NCBI GenBank assembly: GCA_002685455.1
Contig: NYXF01000064.1
Span: 3,969 to 26,010, forward strand
Reading direction: 5' to 3'
Length of the DNA: 22,042 nucleotides
From: Porticoccus sp.
Lineage (GTDB): Bacteria; Pseudomonadota; Gammaproteobacteria; Pseudomonadales; Porticoccaceae
In this document: one piece after another, positions 16,336-22,042 of the stretch
Position numbering within the stretch: position 1 is the first letter of the stretch
How the letters are laid out: the number at the start of each line of letters is the position of its first letter
Notes under the pieces: model-generated
Told to the model about the DNA's origin: nothing
Database searches by the model: none
Seen by the model: the letters and a program-made list of their open reading frames with translations, nothing else
Program-made: the position numbers and the translations under genes

Positions 16336-17226
16336 TTAAAAATAAAATTTTCTCCACATTCTTATGCCAAAGAATAAAGATAATAACCATAAAATTACTT
16401 CAGGATAATTAGGATTGCTGTTATAGCCGAAGAATCCTTTTAAGAAAACGCCAATTCTTCCTTTATCGTGAAGAAGGTGAGTATATTTATTTTTTCCATT
16501 TATATTATGTGAATAATAGAATGCTTTTTCAACTTCGTTTTTCGGTTTTAGTATATCCCAAACCCTTGGTATGTCTGCTTTATCGTGTAAACCAAAAACT
16601 TCAAGGTGATCCCCTTTTACTACGAATTCTTCTACTTCATGCGTGCCATACGCAACCATTCCAGATGCAAATATAACAAGCATAAAAGTCGTTGTTCTGA
16701 AGAATACTCTGAGATTTATCCTTCTACCTTGAATTACTATAGCGTAACCAATTATTACGGCTATTGTCATTCCTGCAAAAAATCCTAGATATGAGAAACT
16801 TCCGGACATATTGAAACTTCCCATTAAAAATAACGCTGTTTCGAATCCCTCTCGTAAAATTGCAAAAAAGACAACTAAAAATATCCCCCAACCAGCAGTT
16901 TCGACAGCTTTTTTTGTTTTTTCTTCCATAGCTGCTCGCTCACTCACATGCTTTGAGAGCCAAAATATTACATACCACAATAACATGGCAGTAATATACA
17001 TACTGATAGCCTCAAAGAGGGATTGGGCCGAGGCATTACCAATAGACGCCTTGACCATGTTTATAACGAAGGCGACGCCTATGCTTGCAAAAACTGCTGC
17101 AATAACAGCTAACCAGAGTTGTTTAATTTCTTTTTTTAAGTTATTTTTTTCTAATAGAGTATAAATAATTCCAACTATAAGCGATGCCTCAAGGCATTCT
17201 CTGAAAGTGATAATAAATTCATTCAT
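16336..17226 (-). CDS. FTR1-family high-affinity iron permease
   Basis: A 296-aa inner-membrane permease with about seven hydrophobic segments. The two REXXE iron-coordinating motifs are RECLE (9-13) and REGFE (125-129), as in Ftr1/EfeU. The region between the last spans (about 215-270) is a longer soluble loop with HEVEEFV and several Asp/Glu/His. It is first in an operon with the His-rich periplasmic protein. A perfect Fur box lies in its promoter. No multicopper oxidase or peroxidase partner is in the window. Confidence 0.93.
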   Translation of the reverse strand: MNEFIITFRECLEASLIVGIIYTLLEKNNLKKEIKQLWLAVIAAVFASIGVAFVINMVKASIGNASAQSLFEAISMYITAMLLWYVIFWLSKHVSERAAMEEKTKKAVETAGWGIFLVVFFAILREGFETALFLMGSFNMSGSFSYLGFFAGMTIAVIIGYAIVIQGRRINLRVFFRTTTFMLVIFASGMVAYGTHEVEEFVVKGDHLEVFGLHDKADIPRVWDILKPKNEVEKAFYYSHNINGKNKYTHLLHDKGRIGVFLKGFFGYNSNPNYPEVILWLLSLFFGIRMWRKFYF

Positions 17227-17260
17227 AAGAATATTTTTTTATTGGGTGATAATTTTTTAC

Positions 17261-17289
17261 ATTCTAAGTGATAATCATTATCATCTCAA
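17261..17289 (-). promoter_or_regulatory. FTR1 operon promoter with Fur box as spacer
   Basis: On the minus strand TTGAGA (17289-17284) and TAGAAT (17266-17261) are 17 bases apart, and that spacer contains the Fur 7-1-7 consensus. Iron-bound Fur would therefore block RNA polymerase directly. Confidence 0.75.
17269..17283. promoter_or_regulatory. Fur box
   Basis: TGATAATCATTATCA is an exact match to the 7-1-7 Fur consensus TGATAATNATTATCA. A single half site TGATAAT recurs at 17247-17253, and a degenerate second site begins TGATAATTATTA at 17309. Clustered sites suggest cooperative Fur binding. Confidence 0.88.
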
Positions 17290-17372
17290 GAAAAATAAAC
17301 GTTAAGTCTGATAATTATTAAGAGCACCTATTGCAAACAACTTGCGGACTAAATTTAACTTGCCTAACCTAA

Positions 17373-17846
17373 CTAACGTTTACCCCTGCGCCAAACCCAT
17401 GGCGGAATAGCCTTCTCACCAGACCATAGACCAATTTTTTTTGTTTTAGCTTGAGCCTCGAGTTTGTATAGAACTTCATCATCAGTATATTTTCTATAAA
17501 CCCATGCCAATCCTTGCTTAACTAATTCATAATTAACATTTTGACCGTCAACGATAACGATACCAACCGTTCTTCCATATCTATCTTTGGTTTGCTCTTC
17601 TATCAGAACTTTTCTCAAAAAAACTAACCGAGTTAATACCATTTTAGCCTTGCTACCAAACGGTTGGTTTTTTTCAGGCGCGTCTATACCAGCTAATCGA
17701 ACCTTGACGTATTTCTTTGGATGAGTGAGTAGGGTGAGGGTGTCACCGTCTGCTATTCTAACCACTGTACCCTCAAAAATTTCTGCCTCTGCTGATAGAC
17801 TTGATAAAAAAATTAGGAAAATAATAGGCAACTTGAATTTAGTCAT
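17373..17846 (-). CDS. Secreted thermonuclease-family (SNase) nuclease
   Basis: A 157-aa staphylococcal-nuclease-like protein. A signal peptide (residues 1-21, ending SAEA) sends it to the periplasm or outside. Catalytic and calcium residues are recognisable: DGDT (33-36), Arg50, Asp55 and Glu58 in VRLAGIDAPE, and Arg92 in KDRYGRTVG. The C-terminal GLWSGEKAIPPWVWRR motif is typical of small bacterial SNases. It probably degrades extracellular DNA or RNA for nutrients. It lies upstream of the FTR1 promoter in the same direction, and the intervening DNA holds the Fur sites. Confidence 0.92.
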   Translation of the reverse strand: MTKFKLPIIFLIFLSSLSAEAEIFEGTVVRIADGDTLTLLTHPKKYVKVRLAGIDAPEKNQPFGSKAKMVLTRLVFLRKVLIEEQTKDRYGRTVGIVIVDGQNVNYELVKQGLAWVYRKYTDDEVLYKLEAQAKTKKIGLWSGEKAIPPWVWRRGKR

Positions 17847-17886
17847 ATAGCTGAATATCTAATTTCTATAAATTAAATAAGCTGTA

Positions 17887-18081
17887 TCAAATAATGTACT
17901 CGCTAGCAAAAATAGTTAGCAGTGATACAAATATTAACCAACCCCCAACCCCATATTTTTTGACTAACTCTGATGCATTTGGTTGCTTAGCTAAACTCTC
18001 AATTTTTTTTCTACCAGAAATATATATGAAGCAATAACTAAGAAATAATACCATAAATTTGATTGTTGACTCTGTTGTCAT
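17887..18081 (-). CDS. Small hypothetical membrane protein
   Basis: A 64-aa protein beginning MTTESTIKFMVLF, with two membrane segments separated by a basic loop (RKKIESLAKQ). It is not recognised. ATG 18081 is preferred over the open frame to 18147 because AGAGA lies seven bases upstream. It diverges from the Rap1a/Tai-type gene across about 100 bp. Confidence 0.6.
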   Translation of the reverse strand: MTTESTIKFMVLFLSYCFIYISGRKKIESLAKQPNASELVKKYGVGGWLIFVSLLTIFASEYII

Positions 18082-18178
18082 CTTTGTTTCTCTAAACAGC
18101 TTACATAAATTTAACTTAATACTTATTATAACTAATAAGATTAACAATTATAAAGATGAAACCAAAAAGGAGACTTTA

Positions 18179-18514
18179 ATGTTTAGAAACTTAAAAGTAA
18201 TCCTTAGTGTATGGATATTAGTTTCACCGCCGTTGGTTGCAGCAAAGAAGATTCCAACACCTATGCAAACTTGGCTTTTACAATCCACTTGCGACATTAA
18301 AGCGACAAGATATGCTAAGGGTTTTTGTGAGGGGGCCATAGAAGCATATTTCAGTTTAATGCCAAACTGGTGTATTCCTGATCAAGTAGCCCACGGTGAA
18401 GTTAAAAGATATGTTATGTCTAAAATACAACAAGCTCCTAAATCTCCTTCAATAAGGGTTCCCGCAGAAGATTTTATAAGGGAACTTATATCTAAAAAAT
18501 ATCCTTGCAAATAA
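18179..18514 (+). CDS. Rap1a/Tai-type immunity-family protein, secreted
   Basis: A 111-aa protein with a signal peptide (residues 1-22, ending LVAA) and a mature part resembling the Rap1a/Tai family. Shared features are C near 38, GFCEGAIEAY, the WCIPDQVAHGEVKRYV stretch, a Pro-containing linker, and the terminal YPC. Four Cys probably form two disulfides. ATG 18179 is set by a strong AGGAG seven bases upstream; the longer open frame lacks a ribosome site. Rap1a and Tai proteins neutralise type VI amidase effectors in the periplasm. No effector or type VI gene is present here, so it is either an orphan immunity gene or a family member with another role. Confidence 0.8.
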   Translation: MFRNLKVILSVWILVSPPLVAAKKIPTPMQTWLLQSTCDIKATRYAKGFCEGAIEAYFSLMPNWCIPDQVAHGEVKRYVMSKIQQAPKSPSIRVPAEDFIRELISKKYPCK

Positions 18515-18581
18515 ACGATTAAATATATTCTGGTCTCGAGAAAAAATTAAAATTGAGAAAAGATTATTTGTTAATAACAGT

Positions 18582-18794
18582 ATGAGAAAAGCTCGGAGAT
18601 ACATTGGACAGCGCAAGTAACCCTAAACTTTTATGAGGGTTAGAATCAAAGATTGCTTTATTTGAAAAGAAATTAAGGAAGTATTAAATCGGTATCGATA
18701 TCAAGATTTGAAAGATTGGGTATTTCTTTGTGAGCGTTTTTTGATGGATATCGCATCAAGATACGAAGGAATATACCAATATGGTGGAACTTGA
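18582..18794 (+). repeat. Diverged copy of the zinc-ribbon unit (partner at 21035-21248)
   Basis: About 213 bp align with 21035-21248, starting at a shared ATGAGAAAAG and ending at the GGTW codons. The repeat covers both the zinc-ribbon frame and the short frame upstream of it. Same orientation, 2.45 kb apart. Confidence 0.75.
18633..18794 (+). pseudogene. Decayed copy of the small zinc-ribbon gene
   Basis: Aligned without gaps to the intact gene at 21087, 116 of 162 bases match by hand count. Two in-frame TGA stops replace a zinc Cys codon (position 11) and the Trp codon of GGTW (position 54). Other ligand Cys codons became Tyr (position 21) and Phe (position 36). The conserved LKDWVF and YQYGGT segments remain. 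Homology begins upstream at 18582 with one single-base indel, so the whole unit was duplicated, then lost function. Confidence 0.8.
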
Positions 18795-18821
18795 ATAAAT
18801 AAATATTATACCCAGTTCAAT

Positions 18822-18850
18822 TTGAATAGTGCTTCTTTAATGGTTATATT
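18822..18850 (+). promoter_or_regulatory. Promoter module, copy 1
   Basis: TTGAAT (18822-18827), a 17-bp spacer AGTGCTTCTTTAATGGT, and TATATT (18845-18850). It resembles the promoters at 19459 and 21694 in hexamers, spacer length and spacer sequence. It would drive the 36-aa membrane protein gene. Confidence 0.6.
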
Positions 18851-18910
18851 TGTAAGAAATTAATTCTTAAAAATATTTATATTAAATTAACTTCAATAAG
18901 GATATAAGTT

Positions 18911-19021
18911 ATGGGAGAAGATGGATTAGGAATATTAATTATAATGGTTTGGACAGTAATCTATCTGGTTGGATTAAGCAGAATACATGCGAATAAATCA
19001 AACGATAAATTAAATAATTAG
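18911..19021 (+). CDS. 36-aa predicted small membrane protein
   Basis: The start has an AAGGA ribosome site eight bases upstream, and a promoter module lies 60 bases before it. The protein begins MGEDGLGILIIMVW, has one transmembrane helix (about residues 5-24), and ends in a short polar tail rich in Asn, Lys and Asp. It is not recognised. Its composition and signals look like a real small inner-membrane protein. Confidence 0.6.
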   Translation: MGEDGLGILIIMVWTVIYLVGLSRIHANKSNDKLNN

Positions 19022-19541
19022 TTAAATTCTGAATCTTTTATTAAAATTCACGTTAGATGATTTTCTTGAGAGCTTATCACCAAGAGTTTCTTTAACAATT
19101 TAAGAGCACCTGTCTCTTTTGATAAACGTTTTGAAAAAGATGAAAAATGAATCCTTAGTTTCATTGTATAAAAATATCGATTTTCTACTAATACAGTTAT
19201 ACTAATCTGGCTGAAAGTTTTGTATTCTAAAACGCCCCGAAGAGCAATCGAGCCTCTGACTTGCCCCTTAAGAGGCGGTTTCTGCTGCAATAACAAAACC
19301 TTTAATCTCTTTGAAAGTCTTTTAAATAAAAGATTTGTCTACATTACTGTGATATATCCTACCGCACCCATATTACATCCAAATTATACTGAGGGGACCG
19401 GGGTCTAAATTTTGTTACTAGTTACATAAGTAGCCACCCCCATACAAAATAGATGAATTTGATTATCCACCTTTTAGTAGCTATTGTATGAAAAAATAAG
19501 GATTAATGAGGAAAAAAAATAATTTTATTATGGAGAGCTCG
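19022..19541. other. Intergenic region before the ABC ATPase
   Basis: About 520 bp with no convincing gene. Two overlapping opposite-strand frames (19048-19296 and 19220-19408) lack ribosome sites and family motifs. A notably GC-rich block at about 19232-19290 contains the stem GCCTCT (19252-19257)/AGAGGC (19271-19276). The last 110 bp form the repeated promoter module. Confidence 0.5.
19459..19487 (+). promoter_or_regulatory. Promoter module, copy 2 (ABC ATPase)
   Basis: TTGATT (19459-19464), 17-bp spacer ATCCACCTTTTAGTAGC, TATTGT (19482-19487). Homology with the copy at 21694 extends upstream through ATACAAAATAG (19442) to a G-rich stretch near 19391-19407; 36 of 47 bases match from 19442 and 21677. 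Confidence 0.65.
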
Positions 19542-20522
19542 ATGCTAACAGTAGAGAAACTAACCAAGTTATATGGAAATATTCCGGCTGTATACAACGT
19601 CAGTTTTGAGATAAATAAGGGCGAAATAGTAGGTTTACTTGGCCACAATGGAGCCGGTAAAACTACCATTTTGAAAATGCTTGGCGGCTTTATCGAATCA
19701 AATCATGGAAGCATTAAAATCAATGGATCTGACATAAAGGATGATCCGAAAAAATCACAAAAAGATATAGGCTATCTATCTGATAATTTATCTATTTATC
19801 CTGATATGTCTGTAGCAGAATACCTAGATTATGTTTGTGAAGTTAAAGGTATCAAAGTTAACAAAGTGGCTTCTGAAATAAAAAGGGTTATTAGAGCTAC
19901 TGATATTGAATCAAAGATTCTCTCAAAAATATCAACACTTTCAAAGGGCTACGAACTAAGAGTTGGTATTGCTCAAGCAATATTAGGTAAACCTAAATTA
20001 CTTATCTTGGATCAATATACTAATGGACTTGATTCAAAACAAAAAAACATAGCCAGAGAACTAATTCGTGATCTTTCTAAAAATACAACAGTAATTCTAT
20101 CTACTGATATTGTGCAGGAGGTAGATGCGCTTTGTAGCAGAGCACTAATAGTCAGAGACGGCGAGCTAGTTGTTGATGCTGAACTTGATGAATTAAAGAA
20201 AGATAATATCTTGAGTCTATCCACCTCATTAAATAAGGAGTCGCTTTCTTCTGTGCTCAAGCAATTAAACGGCTTATCACTAATAAAAAAAATATCGGGT
20301 GTAGAAGATAAAATTTCTTACCATCTAGAGCTTGGAAATAATATTCAAGTTGATGAGACTATCGATGAAATATCTAGATTGATCATTTTTTCAGGCGGCA
20401 CTCTTTATTCCATATGCAAAAAAGTAATAGATCTAGAAACTTTATTTAGAGAGGCTAGCGAAATTCCACACCATCTGTTGGCCACGAAAAAACTTAGATT
20501 TATCAATGAGATGGAGGCTTAA
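19542..20522 (+). CDS. Orphan ABC-type ATPase domain protein with substituted catalytic residues
   Basis: A 326-aa ATP-binding protein of the GldA/YxlF (ABC-2) type. ATG 19542 is chosen because GGAG lies six bases upstream and the family begins here; ATGs at 19506 and 19530 are also open. Walker A GHNGAGKTT (34-42) is intact. The signature is LSKGYELRVG (133-142). Walker B reads LLILDQYTNGLD, so the catalytic Glu is Gln158 and the following Pro is Tyr159. The switch-loop His of LSTH is Asp189. Glu-to-Gln and loss of the switch His are classic hydrolysis-deficient changes. The reading frame is intact with a full C-terminal domain (about 215-326). No permease gene is adjacent. It probably binds ATP without efficient turnover, acting as a regulatory subunit, or is at an early stage of decay. 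Confidence 0.88.
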   Translation: MLTVEKLTKLYGNIPAVYNVSFEINKGEIVGLLGHNGAGKTTILKMLGGFIESNHGSIKINGSDIKDDPKKSQKDIGYLSDNLSIYPDMSVAEYLDYVCEVKGIKVNKVASEIKRVIRATDIESKILSKISTLSKGYELRVGIAQAILGKPKLLILDQYTNGLDSKQKNIARELIRDLSKNTTVILSTDIVQEVDALCSRALIVRDGELVVDAELDELKKDNILSLSTSLNKESLSSVLKQLNGLSLIKKISGVEDKISYHLELGNNIQVDETIDEISRLIIFSGGTLYSICKKVIDLETLFREASEIPHHLLATKKLRFINEMEA

Positions 20523-20596
20523 AATGCAATGTATATAGAAACATGGCCGCTTAATAACACTGGCTTGATTGACAAAGGATAAGGGTGAATTAAGAG

Positions 20597-20986
20597 ATGA
20601 AAATACTCCTCATACCACTACTACTAATCTTTAGTATATTATTCTTTGTAGTTAATGTTCATGCCAAGACATATAACAAAAATGCTCATGGCAAAAAAAT
20701 ACATAACACGAACATATCAGGCTTAGTTGTAAAAGACCTTCATTGTTTGTATTCTGGCAATTATAGCGGTAGGTTAGTGAATTTAAACAATTACCCACTA
20801 AAGAATAAGTCAATAAATATCACGATGTATGACTCAGGTGGAGATAGGGTAGGGATTCAAAGTTCACGCTTAAAACCTATCAATGAAAAAGAAAGTAAGG
20901 ATTTTCACACTGTTCGTTCTAATTTTTGTAAAGATAATTATGTGGTTGTCATCGGTGTGGATTTATATACAGAAGAGTCAAACTGA
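20597..20986 (+). CDS. Small secreted protein, FxLYD-like
   Basis: A 129-aa exported protein. The signal peptide MKILLIPLLLIFSILFF... ends near VHA (residue 23). The mature domain, GLVVKDLHCLYSGNYSGRL...INITMYDSGGDRVG...LKPINEKESKDF, has the strand pattern and Y/D-turn of FxLYD-type beta-sandwich domains; this assignment is tentative. Two Cys (about 50 and 111) could form a disulfide. The first 33 bases of the gene are almost the same as those of the MORN gene at 21749, although the mature proteins are unrelated. It ends about 20 bp before the next short frame. Confidence 0.65.
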   Translation: MKILLIPLLLIFSILFFVVNVHAKTYNKNAHGKKIHNTNISGLVVKDLHCLYSGNYSGRLVNLNNYPLKNKSINITMYDSGGDRVGIQSSRLKPINEKESKDFHTVRSNFCKDNYVVVIGVDLYTEESN

Positions 20987-21006
20987 AACATGCTTTAATT
21001 ATTTAC

Positions 21007-21090
21007 ATGAATACTGCTGGGCAAGGATTAGGAGATGAGAAAAGATTAGAGGAACACCTAGATAGGCTGAGTTACGGTATATTTCTATGA
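21007..21090 (+). CDS. 27-aa upstream frame coupled to the zinc-ribbon gene
   Basis: Encodes MNTAGQGLGDEKRLEEHLDR and seven more residues. Its TGA stop overlaps the next gene's ATG as ATGA. The part from DEKRLEEH onward lies in the duplicated unit, and at the copy (18582-18632) the same frame is open without a stop until the pseudogene start. No clear ribosome site. It may be a leader peptide for translational coupling. Confidence 0.35.
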   Translation: MNTAGQGLGDEKRLEEHLDRLSYGIFL

Positions 21091-21248
21091 TAGCAAGAAC
21101 CAAAGATTGTTCTATCTGCAAAGATGAAAAAGAAGTGCTGTATCGTTGTCGATACCAAGGCTTGAAAGATTGGGTATTTCATTGCAGAAAATGTCTGACT
21201 GACATGAAATCAAAATATGAAGAAACGTATCAATATGGTGGAACTTGG
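21035..21248 (+). repeat. Intact copy of the zinc-ribbon unit (partner at 18582-18794)
   Basis: Counterpart of the decayed repeat upstream, covering the end of the 27-aa frame and the zinc-ribbon gene up to the GGTW codons. Confidence 0.75.
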
Positions 21249-21266
21249 AAAAGCAAGAAGAGCTAA
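21087..21266 (+). CDS. 59-aa zinc-ribbon-like protein
   Basis: A 59-aa protein with two CxxC knuckles, CSIC (8-11) and CRKC (33-36), plus Cys21, a layout typical of a small zinc ribbon. Other clear features are YRCRYQGLKDWVFHC and the C-terminal YQYGGTWKSKKS. Similar short proteins occur as uncharacterised genes in marine gammaproteobacteria, but I cannot name a family. It could bind nucleic acid or a protein partner. It is reached by ATGA overlap from a 27-aa frame, and a decayed copy lies 2.45 kb upstream. Confidence 0.7.
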   Translation: MIARTKDCSICKDEKEVLYRCRYQGLKDWVFHCRKCLTDMKSKYEETYQYGGTWKSKKS

Positions 21267-21287
21267 ATTTGATTGGTGTAAGAATAA

Positions 21288-21383
21288 TTAAAAAGGGTTA
21301 TACGTCCATTCCATAGACCACCAAAGCGGAACTGATATCGTAAAAATAAATAACCAAAGTACTATCTTTTTCTTCATGCTCAT
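21288..21383 (-). CDS. 31-aa predicted small membrane protein
   Basis: A short frame with a strong ribosome site: AGGAG, eight bases before ATG (21383). The protein begins MSMKKKIVLWLFIFTISVPL, a K-rich start followed by one transmembrane helix, and ends in a Trp-rich segment (LWWSMEWTYNPF). It is not recognised. The RBS, positive-inside start and single helix argue for a real gene. No clear promoter was seen. A membrane-active peptide of a type I toxin system is one possibility, unsupported by any visible antisense RNA. Confidence 0.6.
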   Translation of the reverse strand: MSMKKKIVLWLFIFTISVPLWWSMEWTYNPF

Positions 21384-21748
21384 ATAATTTTCTCCTACAT
21401 ATCCCTATAAGTAAGTTAACAGGTACTTCCATAAGCTAGCCTTTTAAGAGCCGCTGTTTAATTTAAATCACGCTTGGGTCAACATGTTTATCAAGGGCGA
21501 CAGAGGGTGTGTTTAGTGCTACGGCGATGATAAGTTCGGTAAACATAACACCTTACTACGTATTATCAAATGTATTTAACTATACAGAGATTTTATTATA
21601 CTTATAAATATTCTTGAATAACAGACTAGGGGATGGGGGGTCTCTCAGCTTAGGCGATATTATAGTACCCTCACAAATACAAAATAGCTGAATTTGAAAA
21701 TTCTTACTTTAATAGTTATTGTGTAAAAAAAAATAAGGTTTCTCCGAA
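21384..21748. other. Intergenic region before the MORN gene
   Basis: About 365 bp. The left part is upstream of the 31-aa gene (minus strand). The middle shows no gene or clear structure. The right 110 bp (from about 21627) are the promoter module shared with the ABC ATPase gene. Confidence 0.5.
21694..21722 (+). promoter_or_regulatory. Promoter module, copy 3 (MORN gene)
   Basis: TTGAAA (21694-21699), 17-bp spacer ATTCTTACTTTAATAGT, TATTGT (21717-21722). Its spacer shares the CTTTAAT.GT end with copy 1 and its upstream flank with copy 2, including a G-rich stretch at 21627-21646. Confidence 0.65.
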
Positions 21749-22042
21749 ATGAAACTCCTCACACCACTACTACTTATCCTATTTTCACTCCCAAGTTATG
21801 CCAGTGATTTACCCCCTTGTCCTAAAGGCAAATACCATAATTGTTTTGTCACACATACTAATGCCGATGGTTCTGGATACGCAGGTGAATTGAAAAATGG
21901 TAAGCATCACGGCAAAGGCACTTACACTGAGGCTAATGGTAAAAAATACGTAGGTGAATGGAAGGATGGTAAGGCAAATGGCAAAGGTACTTACACTGAG
22001 GCTAATGGTAAAAAATACGTAGGTGAATGGAAGGATGGTAAG
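21749..22042 (+). CDS. Secreted MORN-repeat protein, truncated by the window end
   Basis: The first 98 residues of a longer protein. The signal peptide [18 protein letters not shown] is followed by [15 protein letters not shown], containing two Cys, then MORN repeats of 23 residues of the form [23 protein letters not shown]. The first repeat has diverged ([14 protein letters not shown]), while the next two are nearly identical in DNA. MORN repeats form elongated beta-hairpin arrays that bind lipids or proteins. Here the protein would be periplasmic or surface exposed. The start has ATAAGG upstream and a promoter module 27 bases before the ATG. Confidence 0.85.
   Translation, partial: MKLLTPLLLILFSLPSYASDLPPCPKGKYHNCFVTHTNADGSGYAGELKNGKHHGKGTYTEANGKKYVGEWKDGKANGKGTYTEANGKKYVGEWKDGK
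21911..22042 (+). repeat. 69-bp tandem repeat inside the MORN gene
   Basis: Unit 1 spans 21911-21979 and unit 2 starts at 21980, cut by the window end after 63 bases. Over those 63 bases they differ at a single position (GGCAC versus GGTAC). This indicates recent expansion or gene conversion. Confidence 0.88.

Noticed and set aside
16606..17164. + strand frames across the FTR1 gene
   Set aside because: Antisense shadows; FTR1 motifs define the real frame.
18633..18794. Selenocysteine or recoded TGA at the Cys position of the zinc-ribbon copy
   Set aside because: A second TGA replaces Trp and two other ligand Cys are lost, so ordinary decay explains the copy better.
19048..19408. 82-aa minus and 62-aa plus frames in the gap before the ABC gene
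   Set aside because: They overlap each other on opposite strands, lack ribosome sites, and match no family I recognise; kept only as a GC-rich block of interest.
1..22042. tRNA genes, CRISPR arrays, integrases or transposases
   Set aside because: No tRNA T-loop signature, no regularly spaced direct repeats with spacers, and no recombinase motifs were seen on either strand.

Overview
The window is AT-rich (roughly 30 to 33% GC by eye), densely coding chromosomal DNA. The gene families (Coq7, QueC/QueE, Blc-type lipocalin, DUF3833, DUF3429, DUF6435, MsrAB, TonB receptor, Zur-, Fur- and LexA-type operators of the gammaproteobacterial form) point to a marine-type gammaproteobacterium with a small, AT-rich genome. 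A SAR86-like lineage is possible but cannot be shown from sequence alone. No tRNA, rRNA, CRISPR array or insertion sequence was recognised.

Region 1 (about 80 to 6000) is a lipid-modification cluster. On the + strand lie an FAD-dependent amine-oxidase/desaturase-like protein (split by a frameshift in an A10 tract), DUF1365, a cyclopropane-synthase-like methyltransferase with altered active-site residues, a DUF3833 lipoprotein, a short-chain dehydrogenase and a DUF6435 protein. A Blc-like lipocalin (-) and a DUF3429 membrane protein (+) follow. In other proteobacteria this set co-occurs with photolyase in singlet-oxygen/light-stress regulons; a photolyase lies about 9 kb away here.

Region 2 (6000 to 9150) holds a TlpA-like thioredoxin diverging from a periplasmic glutathione peroxidase, then queC-queE (7-deazaguanine synthesis) and an unknown 91-aa protein, closed by a bidirectional terminator.

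Region 3 (9150 to 17900, all - strand) is metal and stress biology. It has a ZnuD-like TonB receptor with His-rich loops behind a near-perfect Zur box. A secreted MsrA-thioredoxin-MsrB fusion appears to start at an ATA codon. Then come a small membrane protein, Coq7, and a photolyase with a near-consensus LexA box upstream. Last are a periplasmic His-rich protein and an FTR1 iron permease, whose promoter spacer is a perfect Fur box, and a secreted SNase-type nuclease.

Region 4 (17900 to 22042) is looser accessory DNA. It holds small membrane proteins, an orphan Rap1a/Tai-type immunity protein, an orphan ABC ATPase with substitutions at catalytic positions, a small zinc-ribbon gene plus a decayed second copy, small secreted proteins, and a MORN-repeat protein cut by the window edge. 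Three transcription units here share the same promoter module (TTGAWW-17-TATTGT/TATATT with a similar spacer), and two unrelated secreted proteins share almost identical signal-peptide DNA. This looks like a locally duplicating gene set. It is the least explained part of the window.
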